Positions 50,766 to 60,257 of a stretch of 64,000 nt of DNA are shown piece after piece; the first letter of the stretch is position 1, and each line of letters begins with the position of its first letter. The notes under the pieces are model-generated. The model was not told where the DNA came from and ran no database searches. It worked only from the letters and a program-made list of their open reading frames with translations. Both the position numbers and the translations under genes were made by a program. Origin of the DNA: G965276765 sp965276825 (GTDB taxonomy: Bacteria; Actinomycetota; Acidimicrobiia; Acidimicrobiales; Palsa-688); NCBI GenBank assembly GCA_965276825.1, contig OZ255630.1, forward strand, positions 3,596,001-3,660,000. The letters are read 5' to 3'.

Positions 50766-51156
50766 GACGTGGCCTCCTCGTGCTCGGGTCATGGTGTCGG
50801 TTCCGCCCAGACCCTGTCAAGCGTGCCGTGCTCGACCGTGTCGTCCGCGACCGTGTCGTGCTCGACCGTGTCCTCCGCGGCGTCGAGGGGAACGTCGGAG
50901 CGCCACGGTGATCTCGGGGAGGCGTACGTCGGTATCCGACGTGAGGCTCCCCGAGATGACCACTCCGGCGCCCCGGCGCACGCCCGGCGCCCCCGGCCGC
51001 CCCGACGCGACTCCGGCGCCCGTGGCAGTCCGGCGCCCCCGGCGCGACTCCGGCGCCGGCCGTGTGCGACCCTGTCGAGGTCGGTCGCGCCGGGTTCCAC
51101 CGGGCGGGGACCGGCCGCCGGGCGAAGGGCGCCCGGGTCGCACAGGAGGTTCCGAC
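50766..51156. other. Divergent regulatory region with repeats
   Basis: No gene seen. Contains two 23-bp direct repeats beginning CGTGCTCGACCGTGTC (50827-50849, 50857-50879), a 47-bp palindrome (listed separately) and a low-complexity CCGGCGCC-rich stretch from about 50965 to 51060. Confidence 0.5.
50911..50957. promoter_or_regulatory. 47-bp two-tier palindrome, putative operator
   Basis: Outer arms ATCTCGGGGAG (50911-50921) and CTCCCCGAGAT (50947-50957) and inner arms ACGTCGG (50926-50932) and CCGACGT (50936-50942) share one centre. Location between divergent genes favours a regulator-binding site over a terminator. Confidence 0.5.
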
Positions 51157-52380
51157 ATGGTCGCCACCGAGCCCACCTGGAGGTGGGAGGACGCCTACGC
51201 CCGGCGGACGAGGCAGGCCGGCGGTCCGATCACCGCCATCCTGGCCCTGGCCGGGGCGAGCGATCTCATCACCTTCTCCGGCGGGTTCCCCGCGCCGGAG
51301 ACCTTCCCGACCGACGCCCTGGCCGACATCGCCGCCGAGGTGATCAGGACCGATGCGGCCACCGCGCTGCAGTACGCGCCGACGCCGGGACTGCCGGGGC
51401 TGCGCGACGTGCTCACCGAGCGGATCGCCGCCACCCAGGGGCGCAGGCCGGCCGACGACGAGCTGCTCGTGACGAGCGGGGGGATCGACGCGCTGGCCCT
51501 GATCGGCCGGGCACTCCTCGACCAGGGCGACCTGGTGGGGGTCGAGGCGCCGACCTACCTCGGGGCCATCACCGCCTTCCGGGGCTACGAGGCCGAGATC
51601 TGCGAGATCGACGTGGACCTGTCCCCGGGGGAGGCGGCCGGCATCGACGTCGACGCCCTCGACGGGCTCCTGCGGGCAGGCCGTAGGCCGAAGTTGATCT
51701 ACGTGATCCCCGACCACCACAACCCGACCGGGGTGGGGCTCGGCGCCGACAAGCGGGCCCGGCTGGTCGAGCTGTGCCGCCACCACGGGATCCTGCTGAT
51801 CGAGGACGTCGCCTACCGCGAGCTCGGCGACGACGCCACGGCACCGCCGAGCCTCTGGTCGCTCGGACCCGACGTGGTCGTGCAGATGGGCACCTTCTCC
51901 AAGACGTTCTTCCCCGGCGTCCGCCTCGGGTGGGCCGTCGGGCCCGCCGCGGTGGTGGCCGAGATGGTGACCGCCAAGCAGAACTCGGACCAGTGCGCCG
52001 GAGCCCTGGGCCAGCGCCTGGTGGAGGAGCACATCCGGCGGGGCGGCTACGACGCCCAGCTGCCCCGCTCACGCGCCCTCTACCGCGAGCGGCGCGCCGC
52101 CATGCTCGACGCTTGCGCCGCCCACCTGCCGCCCGGCGTCACCTGGACCCGGCCGTCCGGCGGGTTCTTCACCTGGCTGACCGGGCCCGGCGCCTTCGAC
52201 GCGGCGGCGACGACCGGGCGGGCGGAGGCCGCCGGCGTGGCCTACGTGCCGGGCGCGCCCTTCTACGCAGGGGCGGGCCGGGGCACCAACCAGATCCGGC
52301 TGGCCTACAGCCGGGCCACGACCGACGAGATCCACGAGGGGATGCGCCGCCTGGGCCCGCTCCTCGCCGCCGGTTCCTGA
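51157..52380 (+). CDS. PLP-dependent aminotransferase, 2-aminoadipate transaminase-like
   Basis: 407 residues of fold type I, class I/II aminotransferase in the LysN/MocR-catalytic subgroup: FSGGFPAPETFPT, YAPTPGLPGLRDVL, IPDHHNPTGVG and the PLP lysine near 249 in GTFSKTFFPGVRLGW. ATG 51157 with AGGAGG seven bases upstream. Facing a gamma-glutamylamide-synthetase-like gene, it may act in amino acid or amine breakdown; substrate unproven. The stop codon belongs to a 15-bp tandem repeat. Confidence 0.9.
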   Translation: MVATEPTWRWEDAYARRTRQAGGPITAILALAGASDLITFSGGFPAPETFPTDALADIAAEVIRTDAATALQYAPTPGLPGLRDVLTERIAATQGRRPADDELLVTSGGIDALALIGRALLDQGDLVGVEAPTYLGAITAFRGYEAEICEIDVDLSPGEAAGIDVDALDGLLRAGRRPKLIYVIPDHHNPTGVGLGADKRARLVELCRHHGILLIEDVAYRELGDDATAPPSLWSLGPDVVVQMGTFSKTFFPGVRLGWAVGPAAVVAEMVTAKQNSDQCAGALGQRLVEEHIRRGGYDAQLPRSRALYRERRAAMLDACAAHLPPGVTWTRPSGGFFTWLTGPGAFDAAATTGRAEAAGVAYVPGAPFYAGAGRGTNQIRLAYSRATTDEIHEGMRRLGPLLAAGS

Positions 52381-52425
52381 GCCGCCGGTTCCTGAGCCGC
52401 CGGTTCCTGAGCCGCCGGTTCCTAG
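52366..52425 (+). repeat. 15-bp x4 tandem repeat spanning the aminotransferase stop codon
   Basis: GCCGCCGGTTCCTGA occurs at 52366, 52381 and 52396; the fourth copy at 52411 ends CCTAG. The TGA of copy 1 is the gene stop. In copy 4 CTAG supplies TAG on both strands, and the minus-strand TAG (52422-52424) is the stop of the convergent protease gene. Confidence 0.95.
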
Positions 52426-53117
52426 TCCGCCGAGCGGCTGACGGCGGCGCGGAGCCGGTCGCCGACCCGCGCGGCGCGAGCGGTCGGCCGGGCGGGGCGC
52501 CAGGCGATGATCATCAGGCACCACAGCAGGTGGCTGGCCACCGGCGCGACCAGCCCGCCGGTGAGGGCGAACAGCGCCCCCCACCACGCCCCGCCGGCGA
52601 CGGCGGCGAGGATGAGGATGGCCTTGCGCTCCCAGACGTGGACCAGGCCGTAGACGACGAGGCCGATCACCACGCCGGTGCGTGACCAGAGGAAGCCACG
52701 GAAGAACAGCTCCTCGGCCGGCCCGGCCACGGCCAGGACCAGGGGAATGACCGCAGCCGGGGCGCGGCCACGCTTGCGGTACAGCTCGGCCACCTCGTCG
52801 GCGAGGGCGGGGGCCACCACGACGAGGAGCTGCTCACCGACCCAGAACACCCCGTAGAGGACCACGCCGGAGCCGAGCCCGACGGCCAGCTCGACCGGCC
52901 AGCTGCCGTGGGTGAGCTCCCTGCCGATCCGCGCCGGCGACGAGGCCACGGCGTACACGGCGATGGCCAGACCGGCGATGGTGGCCCGCGGCCAGAAGGT
53001 GGCCTCGGGCCCGACGAACATGAACCCCCAGGCGACGAAGCCGACCACGATGCCGGCCGCGACCCCGCCCGTCACCCCGTGCAGCGCGCCGAGCAGGAGA
53101 AGGCTGTGCGTAGTCAC
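52422..53117 (-). CDS. CPBP-family intramembrane metalloprotease
   Basis: 231 residues, about seven hydrophobic segments. The CPBP/CAAX motif 1 EExxxR is in GPAEELFFRGFLW near 138, and later histidine motifs lie in YGLVHVWERKA and VASHLLWCLM. Members cleave membrane peptides or modify prenylated or bacteriocin-type substrates. GTG 53117. Convergent with the aminotransferase and divergent from an epimerase-like gene 23 bp away. Confidence 0.82.
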   Translation of the reverse strand: MTTHSLLLLGALHGVTGGVAAGIVVGFVAWGFMFVGPEATFWPRATIAGLAIAVYAVASSPARIGRELTHGSWPVELAVGLGSGVVLYGVFWVGEQLLVVVAPALADEVAELYRKRGRAPAAVIPLVLAVAGPAEELFFRGFLWSRTGVVIGLVVYGLVHVWERKAILILAAVAGGAWWGALFALTGGLVAPVASHLLWCLMIIAWRPARPTARAARVGDRLRAAVSRSAD

Positions 53118-53140
53118 GGACTTCGATTATCCATGGAGCG

Positions 53141-54019
53141 GTGCGCGTACTCGTCACCGGAGCGACCGGGTTCGTCGGTCGGGCCCTTGCGCCGGCGCTC
53201 GAGGCGGCCGGTCACCGCGTGGTCGCCGGCACCCGACACCCCGACGACTACGAGGGCCCAGGCGACGCGGTGCGCCTCGACCTCGAGGACCCGTCGACCG
53301 TCGGGGGCGCCCTCGACGGCTGCGACGCCGCCTACTTCCTGGTGCACTCGATGGAGTCGAGCGGGGACTTCGCGGCGCGCGACCGGGCGGCGGCCAGCGG
53401 GTTCCGGGACGCGGCCGTCGCACGGGGCGTGCGGATCGTCTACCTCGGCGGCCTCGGGGACCTGAGCGAGGCGGCCGGGCGCAGCGCGCATCTCCGGAGC
53501 CGCCACGAGGTCGGCGCCATCCTGCGCGACGGCGCCGACACCGTCGAGCTGCGGGCCGCCATCGTGATCGGCCGGGGCAGCGCCAGCTTCGAGATCCTCC
53601 GCCAGCTCGTCGAGCGCCTGCCGGTGATGGTCTGCCCGAAGTGGGTGACGACCAGGTGCCAGCCGATCGCCATCGCCGACGTGGTGCGCTACCTGGTCGG
53701 CGCCCTCGACGTGGCCGCCGGCAGCTACGAGGTGGGAGGCGCCGACGTCCTCACCTACGAGGTGATGCTGCGCCGCTACGCCCAGCTGACCGGCCGCCAC
53801 CGGCTGATCCTCAAGGTCCCGGTCCTCTCACCCCGCCTGTCGTCGCACTGGATCGGCCTGATCACCGACCAGTCGCCCGCCGTGGCCCGGCCGCTGGCCG
53901 ACGGCCTCTCGGTCGAGGTGGTGGTGCACGACGACCGCATGGCGGCGCTCGTGCCCTTCGAGCGGATGGGCTACGACGACGCCGTGCTGGCGGCGCGTGC
54001 CGAGCCGCAGACCGTCTGA
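53141..54019 (+). CDS. NAD(P)-binding epimerase/NmrA-like protein
   Basis: 292 residues. The Rossmann start RVLVTGATGFVGRALAPALE is clear, followed by DAAYFLVHSME and ELRAAIVIGRGSASFEILR, typical of the atypical SDR group a with DUF2867-like relatives. No catalytic YxxxK is obvious, so it may bind rather than reduce. GTG 53141 is only 23 bp from the divergent protease start. Role unknown. Confidence 0.8.
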   Translation: MRVLVTGATGFVGRALAPALEAAGHRVVAGTRHPDDYEGPGDAVRLDLEDPSTVGGALDGCDAAYFLVHSMESSGDFAARDRAAASGFRDAAVARGVRIVYLGGLGDLSEAAGRSAHLRSRHEVGAILRDGADTVELRAAIVIGRGSASFEILRQLVERLPVMVCPKWVTTRCQPIAIADVVRYLVGALDVAAGSYEVGGADVLTYEVMLRRYAQLTGRHRLILKVPVLSPRLSSHWIGLITDQSPAVARPLADGLSVEVVVHDDRMAALVPFERMGYDDAVLAARAEPQTV

Positions 54020-54040
54020 GCGGCCCCCGGGTGACGGGGC

Positions 54041-54685
54041 TCAGGCGGCCCGGTCGGTCGGGCGCTGGCGCGCCTTGCGCAGCTCGTTGACGACGGGGAT
54101 CAGCGACAACACGATGACCACGGCGATGATCGGCAGCAGGTAGTGGTCGACGTTGGGGATCGAGTTGCCGGCCACGTAGCCGGCCAGGGTGACCCCGATG
54201 CTCCAGACCAGGCCCCCGAGGAGCTGCCAGAGGAGAAACGTCCTCCCGTCCATCTCCAGGATCCCGGCCAGGGGGTTCATCAGGGTGCGCACCCCGGGGA
54301 TGAAGCGGGCGATCACCACCGCCTTGGCCGGCCCGTACCGGTTGAAGACCTCCTCGGCCCGGTCGACGTAGCGCCGCTTGAACAGCCGGGAGTCGTCGCG
54401 GGCGAAGAGGCGGGGGCCGGCCTTCCTCCCGAGGACGTAGCCGGTCTGAGCCCCGAGCACGGCGCCGACCGCCGCGCAGATCAGGAGGAGCGGCAGGTTG
54501 ATGTGGAAGTGGTGCAGAGCCGAGTCGGTCGAGCGGTGCGTCGACGCCAGCAGGCCGGCGGTGAAGAGCAGCGAGTCGCCGGGCAGGACGATGCCGAGGA
54601 GGATGCCGGTCTCGGCGAAGAGCACGATGAGCACGCCGAAGGGCGTGGCCGTGCCGAAGAAGTTGAGGATCTGCGTGGCGCCCAC
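54041..54685 (-). CDS. DedA-family membrane protein
   Basis: About 214 residues with several membrane segments. Core DedA motifs are present: ETGILLGIVLPGDSLLFTAGLLA, GAVLGAQTGYVLGR, RFIPGVRTLMNPLAG. DedA proteins are lipid scramblases/flippases important for carrier lipid recycling and membrane potential. GTG 54685 is preferred over the long upstream extension, which is arginine-rich and overlaps the topA promoter region. Convergent with the epimerase-like gene. Confidence 0.88.
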   Translation of the reverse strand: MGATQILNFFGTATPFGVLIVLFAETGILLGIVLPGDSLLFTAGLLASTHRSTDSALHHFHINLPLLLICAAVGAVLGAQTGYVLGRKAGPRLFARDDSRLFKRRYVDRAEEVFNRYGPAKAVVIARFIPGVRTLMNPLAGILEMDGRTFLLWQLLGGLVWSIGVTLAGYVAGNSIPNVDHYLLPIIAVVIVLSLIPVVNELRKARQRPTDRAA

Positions 54686-54879
54686 GCCGACCGATGGTAC
54701 TTGCGCCCCGCCACCGCTTCTCCAGCTTGGCCGAAGGTTTGCCTCCGCTTCGTCGTGACCGGGTGGACGGCCCGACCGGAGCCGGGTGCCGCTCGCCGGC
54801 CGCCACGGGTACGCTGCGCGACCGACGACCGCCGCGCGACGGTCCCCCGTTCCCCGCATCTCCTCCCCACGAGCCTCCC

Positions 54880-57800
54880 ATGCCCAAGCCCCTCGTCATC
54901 GTCGAGTCCCCCGCCAAGGCCAGGACGATCGCGGGCTTCCTCGGTGACGACTACGTCGTGGAATCCTCGATCGGTCACATCCGGGACCTGCCCCGCAACG
55001 CCGCCGACGTCCCGCCCGCCTACAAGGGCGAGCCCTGGGCCCGGCTCGGGGTCGACGTCGACAACGACTTCAAGCCCCTCTACATCGTCTCCCCGGAGAA
55101 GCGCGACCAGGTCCGCCGTCTGAAGGCGCTGCTCAAGGACGCCAGCGAGCTGTATCTGGCCACTGACGAGGACCGCGAGGGGGAGTCCATCGCCTGGCAC
55201 CTGCTCGAGGTGCTGGCCCCGCGGGTGCCGGTCAAGCGGATGGTCTTCCACGAGATCACCAGGCCGGCCATCGAGCGGGCCGTGCGCGAGAGCCGCGACC
55301 TCGACCGGCGCCTGGTCGACGCCCAGGAGACCCGGAGGATCCTCGACCGGCTCTACGGCTACGAGGTCTCACCGGTGCTGTGGAAGAAGGTCATGCGCAA
55401 CCTCTCGGCCGGGCGCGTGCAGTCCCCGGCCACCCGCCTGCTCGTCGACCGCGAGCGGGCCAGGATGCGCTTCCGCTCGGCCGACTACTGGGACCTGGCC
55501 GGCACCTTCGAGGTCGCCGCTTCGAGCGCGCCGGCCGAGGACAAGCGGGGCACGTTTCCCGCCACGCTGTCGTCGGTCGACGGGCACCGCCTCGTGGCCG
55601 GGCGCGACTTCGGCGAGGACGGCACCGTCACCCGCGCCGACGCCGTCCGCCTCGACGAGGCCGGCGCCAGGGCGCTCGCCACCCGGATCGAGAACCGGCC
55701 CATCGCGGTGCGCTCGGTCGAGGAGAAGCCGTGGCGGCGCAGCCCGGCCCCGCCGTTCATGACCTCGACCCTCCAGCAGGAGGCCGGTCGCAAGCTGCGC
55801 TTCTCGTCGTCGCGGACGATGCGCGTCGCCCAGGACCTCTACGAGGCCGGGTTCATCACCTACATGCGCACCGACTCGACGACGCTGTCCGACCAGGCCC
55901 TCGACGCGGCCAGGGCCCAGGCGCGCGAGCTCTACGGCGACGCCTACGTTCCGGCCTCGCCCCGGCGCTACGAGAAGAAGGTCAAGAACGCCCAGGAGGC
56001 CCACGAGGCCATCCGCCCTGCGGGCGAGTCGTTCCGCACCCCGGAGCAGACACGCCTCTCCGGCGACCTGCGCCGCCTCTACGAGCTGGTGTGGATGCGC
56101 ACCGTCGCCTCGCAGATGGCCGACTCGGCGGGTCGCAGCGTGCAGGTCCGCCTGGGCGTGACCTCGACCGACGGCGAGGACGTCGAGCTCGCCACCGGCG
56201 GACGGGTCATCACCTTCCCCGGCTTCCTGCGCGCCTACGTCGAAGGGTCCGACGATCCCGACGCCGAGCTCGGCGACCGTGAGGTCCGCCTCCCGGCCCT
56301 CGCCGTCGGCGACCCTCTCGACGCCATCGAGCTCACGGCCGAAGGCCACGCCACCTCGCCGCCGGCGCGCTACACCGAGGCGTCCCTCGTCAAGGCCCTC
56401 GAGGATCTCGGCGTCGGTCGCCCCTCCACCTACGCCACGATCATGGAGACCATCCAGAACCGCGGCTACGTGTGGAAGAAGGGCACCGCCTTGGTGCCGT
56501 CGTGGACCAGCTTCGCCGTGATCAGCCTGCTCGAGCAGCACTTCGCCCGGCTGGTCGACTACGGCTTCACCGCCGCCATGGAGGAGGAGCTCGACGAGAT
56601 CGCTCGCGGCACAGCCGAGTCGGTGCCCTGGCTGACCCGCTTCTACTTCGGCACCGTCGGGCCCGGCATCGCCGCCGGCGGCGACGGCCCGACCCCCGCC
56701 GACCTGCTCGCCGATCCCACCGCCGTCGCCGCCCCGGCTGCCGGCACACCCGCAGCCGCCACCCCCACGGCCGGCCGTCCTGCCGCCGGCCGTCCTGCGG
56801 GCGGCACCCCTGCGGCCGGCACCCCGGCGGCGGCCCCCTCCCGGGGGGCGAGCTCCCCGGCGGGCACGGAGGGCGGCGGCGGCCTCAAGCAGCTGGTCTC
56901 CGCCCAGCTCGGCGAGATCGACGCCCGCGAGATCAACTCGGTGCCGATCGGCACGGCAGCCGACGGCCAGGCCATCGTGTTGCGCGTCGGGCGCTACGGG
57001 CCCTACATCCAGAAGGGTGACGAGCGCGCCGGCGTCCCCGATGACCTCGCCCCCGACGAGCTGACCTCCTCGCGCGCGGAGGAGCTGCTCGCCGTCGGAT
57101 CGAGCGACCGGGTCGTCGGCACCGAGGAGGCCACCGGCCTCCCGATCATCGTCAAGGCCGGCCGCTACGGCCCCTATGTGCAGGTCGGCGAGGCCGACGA
57201 GGTGGACGGCAAGCCCCGCACCGCCTCGCTCCTGTCGACCATGGACCCCCTCACCGTCTCGCTCGACGACGCCGTCAAGGTCCTCACCCTCCCCCGGACC
57301 GTCGGGGCCGACCCCGCCACCGGCGAGGAGATCGTCGCCACCAACGGCCGGTACGGGCCCTACGTCAAGAAGGGCACCGACTCCCGCTCGCTCGAGACCG
57401 AGCAGCAGCTCTTCGACATCACCCTCGACGAGGCGCTGGCCGTGTTCGCCCAACCCAAGCTCCGCCGAGGCCAGCGCACCACCCCACCTCTGAAGGAGCT
57501 GGGCGCCGACCCGGTGACCGGCGGCCCGATCGTCCTCAAGGACGGCCGGTTCGGGCCCTACGTGACCGACGGCACGACCAACGCGTCGTTGCGCAAGGGC
57601 GACACCGTGGAGGACCTGACCCCCGATCGGGCCGCCGAGCTCCTCGCCGACCGCCGGGCCGCCGGGCCCCCGGTCAAGCGGGCCAAGAAGGCGGCGGCAG
57701 CCAAGAAGACCGGCGCAGCGGCGAGGAAGACCGGCGGGGCTGCGGCCGGGAAGACCGGCGCGACTGCGACCAAGAAGGCGGCGACCAAGAAGGCTGCGGC

Positions 57801-57918
57801 CAAGAAGGTCAGCTCGGGTGCGGCCGCAGCACGCGCCACCGGGACCCGGGTGGCGGCCAAGGCCAAGAAGGCCGGCGGCCCGTCCCCCTCGGCCCGCTCG
57901 GCCGGCCCCGACTCCTAG
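54880..57918 (+). CDS. topA: DNA topoisomerase I with basic C-terminal tail
   Basis: 1012 residues. TOPRIM domain with KPLVIVESPAKA (Glu9) and LATDEDREGE near 95-104, type IA core with active-site Tyr328 in GFITYMRTDST, three C-terminal repeat modules marked GRYGPYxxxG, and a lysine/alanine tail (KKAAAKK type) that aids processivity in actinobacteria. An Ala/Pro/Gly-rich insertion of roughly 50 residues (about 605-655) separates the core from the C-terminal modules. Relaxes negative supercoils. ATG 54880; TACGCT about 65 bp upstream is a possible -10. Confidence 0.97.
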   Translation: MPKPLVIVESPAKARTIAGFLGDDYVVESSIGHIRDLPRNAADVPPAYKGEPWARLGVDVDNDFKPLYIVSPEKRDQVRRLKALLKDASELYLATDEDREGESIAWHLLEVLAPRVPVKRMVFHEITRPAIERAVRESRDLDRRLVDAQETRRILDRLYGYEVSPVLWKKVMRNLSAGRVQSPATRLLVDRERARMRFRSADYWDLAGTFEVAASSAPAEDKRGTFPATLSSVDGHRLVAGRDFGEDGTVTRADAVRLDEAGARALATRIENRPIAVRSVEEKPWRRSPAPPFMTSTLQQEAGRKLRFSSSRTMRVAQDLYEAGFITYMRTDSTTLSDQALDAARAQARELYGDAYVPASPRRYEKKVKNAQEAHEAIRPAGESFRTPEQTRLSGDLRRLYELVWMRTVASQMADSAGRSVQVRLGVTSTDGEDVELATGGRVITFPGFLRAYVEGSDDPDAELGDREVRLPALAVGDPLDAIELTAEGHATSPPARYTEASLVKALEDLGVGRPSTYATIMETIQNRGYVWKKGTALVPSWTSFAVISLLEQHFARLVDYGFTAAMEEELDEIARGTAESVPWLTRFYFGTVGPGIAAGGDGPTPADLLADPTAVAAPAAGTPAAATPTAGRPAAGRPAGGTPAAGTPAAAPSRGASSPAGTEGGGGLKQLVSAQLGEIDAREINSVPIGTAADGQAIVLRVGRYGPYIQKGDERAGVPDDLAPDELTSSRAEELLAVGSSDRVVGTEEATGLPIIVKAGRYGPYVQVGEADEVDGKPRTASLLSTMDPLTVSLDDAVKVLTLPRTVGADPATGEEIVATNGRYGPYVKKGTDSRSLETEQQLFDITLDEALAVFAQPKLRRGQRTTPPLKELGADPVTGGPIVLKDGRFGPYVTDGTTNASLRKGDTVEDLTPDRAAELLADRRAAGPPVKRAKKAAAAKKTGAAARKTGGAAAGKTGATATKKAATKKAAAKKVSSGAAAARATGTRVAAKAKKAGGPSPSARSAGPDS

Positions 57919-58097
57919 GCCGCTCGTTCCCCGGCCGGTCCGGCCCGGCTCGGTCCGGTTGGCCCAGTCCCGGTCGGCCGGCCAGGTCCGGCCCGGTTTG
58001 TCGGTCGGTCCGGCTCGGTCCCGGTCGGTTGGCTCGGTCCGGGCCGGTCGGCTCGGTCCGGGCCGGTTTTGCGGTCGTTGCTCGTCGTCTGGCGCCA
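57919..58097. other. Low-complexity CGG/TCGG-rich gap after topA
   Basis: No gene. Irregular short repeats of GGCTCGGTCCGGGCCGGT type cover about 57945-58070. Confidence 0.6.
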
Positions 58098-58179
58098 TCC
58101 GGGGTCCGGAGAACGCTTCGGACCTGCGAACAGTCCGCCGATCGAGCCGTCCGGGGTCCGGAGAACGCTTCGGGCCTGC
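58098..58179. repeat. 30-bp direct repeat, two copies 52 bp apart
   Basis: TCCGGGGTCCGGAGAACGCT plus ten further bases at 58098-58127 and again at 58150-58179 with one mismatch. Each copy holds an inverted repeat GGTCCG/CGGACC (CGGGCC in copy 2) around GAGAACGCTT. It lies just after the 3' end of the minus-strand peptidase gene. Confidence 0.8.
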
Positions 58180-58192
58180 ATCGGGCGGGCGG

Positions 58193-60163
58193 TCAGCCCA
58201 GGTGCCGCTGGAACCACTCGAGGATGATCTCGGCCCGCATCACCCGGTGCTGGGGGCTCCCGGCGCGAGACAGCTCGTGGTTCTCGCCGGGGAAGCGGAC
58301 GAGCTCGGGGTTGCGGCCGAGGAGGCGGAGCGACACGAACAGCTCCTCGGCCTGCGAGATCGGGCAGCGCAGGTCGTCCTCGGAGTGCATGAGCAGCAAG
58401 GGGGTGCGCATGTCGGCCACGTAGGTGGAGGGGGACTGGCGGACGTAGACGTCGGGCCGCTGCAGGTGGGTCCAGCCGACGTAGTCGCGGAAGAACCCGG
58501 AGATGTCGCTGTTGTGCTCGGCGGTGACCAGGTTGTTGACCGCCCGCTCGGAGATGGCCGCCTTGAACCGGTCGGTGTGGCCGACGATCCAGCTGGTCAT
58601 GTAGCCGCCGTAGCTGCCGCCCTGGACGCCGAGGCGGTCGGCGTCGATCCAGTCGAAGCGCTCGAGGGCGGCGTCCATGCACGCCATCACGTCGTCGTAG
58701 TCGACGCCACCCCAGCCCGAGCCGGGGTCGCTCTCGGCCTCGGGCCAGCGCACCGCCCGGCCCCACGCCTCGGTGTAGCCGCTGCTGCCCCGAGGGTTGC
58801 AGTAGACGACGCCGAACCCGGCGGCCGCCTGCAGCTGGAACTCGTCGAAGAACCCCACCCCGTACTGGGTGAACGGCCCTCCGTGGACGTTGAGGATGGT
58901 CGGGTACCTGGTGGCCGCCCCGGCGTCGATCGGCGCCATGGCCCAGCACTCCACCTCCGCGCCGCCGGTCGACACGGCGGTGAAGCGCTCGATGGCGCCG
59001 AGCGCCACCCGCGAGCGCAGGGTGGACCCGTGGTCGGTGAGGCGCCGGGGCTCCCGGCCGGTGGCGTCGGTGACCCACACGTCGCCCGGGTGGGTCACGG
59101 TGCTGGCCGCGAAGGCCACGGTCCCGCCGGCGCCGTCGAAGGACCGCACGACCACGTCGCCGTCCACGACCGTGCGCACGCCTGCCGGCGAGAGGGCGAG
59201 GACGTGGATGCGTCCCTGGTCCTCGGCCGACACCAGGACCTCGTCGTCGGACCAGACCGGCGGCCGGGACGCCCCGTAAGGGGCGAGGTTGCGGTCGATC
59301 TCGGCGCCGATCCGCTCGTGGGCGCCGGTCGTCGCGTCGAGCAGCCAGACCTGACCGTGGCGGGGACCGTCGGCCGGTGTCGGGTCGACGAGGGCGGCGA
59401 TGCGCCGGCCGTCGGTCGACCACGACAGCGCGCTCCACGCGGCGGTGGTGTCGGTCAGCTTGGTCTCGTGCCCGGAACCGTCGGCGTCGATGATCCACAC
59501 GTCGTTGCGCAGCTCGAGGTCCCAGTCGGGCTGGCGGGCCGACACGAAGGCGATCCGGCGGCCGTCGGGGGACCAGGCGGCGTCGGACGCGGCGAACTCA
59601 CCGGAGGTGAGGGCCAGCGGGGGCGCCGACCCGTCGAGGGGGACGACGTGCACGTGGGGGGGGCGGTCGAAGACCCAGTCGTCGCCGTTGTGCCGGGCGA
59701 GCAGCCGGGTGACCCGCCGTGGCGGCATGTCGGCCGCCGCCTTGGTGGCGCCGGGGGCGCCGTAGGTCTCCGGGTCCCGCACCCGCCCGACGAAGGCCAG
59801 GCGGTCGCCGGTCGGCGACCACGACAGCTCGGTGATGTCGTCGGGCCACCGGCAGACCACGACCGGCTCGCCGGGGCCGACGGCCAGGACGTGGACCTCG
59901 CGCTGCCCGTCGTCCGCGGTCGACACCCACGCCAGCATGGTGCCGTCGGGCGACCAGCGGGGCGTCACGTCGGCCCGGTCGCCGGTGGTGAGCGGCCGCC
60001 CGGGGCCCCCGGCCGTCGCCGCCATCCAGATGCGCGTCCGGCTGCGGTTGGCGTCGAGGTGGCAGGTGGTGAGGGTGTAGGCCACCCGGCCGCCGTCGGG
60101 TGACACCGCCACCTCCCCGACGGTGGTGAGCAGGCCGATGTCGATGGGTCGCATGCCGTTCAC
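58193..60163 (-). CDS. S9-family prolyl-oligopeptidase-type serine peptidase
   Basis: About 656 residues: an N-terminal beta-propeller with repeated WSPDG(T/R) blades (near 95, 145, 225, 270) and a C-terminal alpha/beta hydrolase with GGSYGGYM (Ser), HSEDDLRCP (Asp) and PGENHELSR (His). Acylaminoacyl-peptidase or dipeptidyl-peptidase-like activity on short peptides is expected. No signal peptide. GTG 60163 is chosen because TACCTT (60172-60177) ends 8 bp upstream; ATG 60154 is the alternative. Divergent from tmk. Confidence 0.92.
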   Translation of the reverse strand: MNGMRPIDIGLLTTVGEVAVSPDGGRVAYTLTTCHLDANRSRTRIWMAATAGGPGRPLTTGDRADVTPRWSPDGTMLAWVSTADDGQREVHVLAVGPGEPVVVCRWPDDITELSWSPTGDRLAFVGRVRDPETYGAPGATKAAADMPPRRVTRLLARHNGDDWVFDRPPHVHVVPLDGSAPPLALTSGEFAASDAAWSPDGRRIAFVSARQPDWDLELRNDVWIIDADGSGHETKLTDTTAAWSALSWSTDGRRIAALVDPTPADGPRHGQVWLLDATTGAHERIGAEIDRNLAPYGASRPPVWSDDEVLVSAEDQGRIHVLALSPAGVRTVVDGDVVVRSFDGAGGTVAFAASTVTHPGDVWVTDATGREPRRLTDHGSTLRSRVALGAIERFTAVSTGGAEVECWAMAPIDAGAATRYPTILNVHGGPFTQYGVGFFDEFQLQAAAGFGVVYCNPRGSSGYTEAWGRAVRWPEAESDPGSGWGGVDYDDVMACMDAALERFDWIDADRLGVQGGSYGGYMTSWIVGHTDRFKAAISERAVNNLVTAEHNSDISGFFRDYVGWTHLQRPDVYVRQSPSTYVADMRTPLLLMHSEDDLRCPISQAEELFVSLRLLGRNPELVRFPGENHELSRAGSPQHRVMRAEIILEWFQRHLG

Positions 60164-60257
60164 GCCCACCGAAGGTAGCGAGGGTGAGCCCGTCGCGCCG
60201 CCGCGACCGCCCTGGACGGCGCCGGAACCTCGCACCGTGACGGGACGGGGCGTTGGT

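Noticed and set aside
55369..58098. 909-codon minus-strand frame opposite topA
   Set aside because: Antisense shadow; repetitive Gly/Arg-rich translation.
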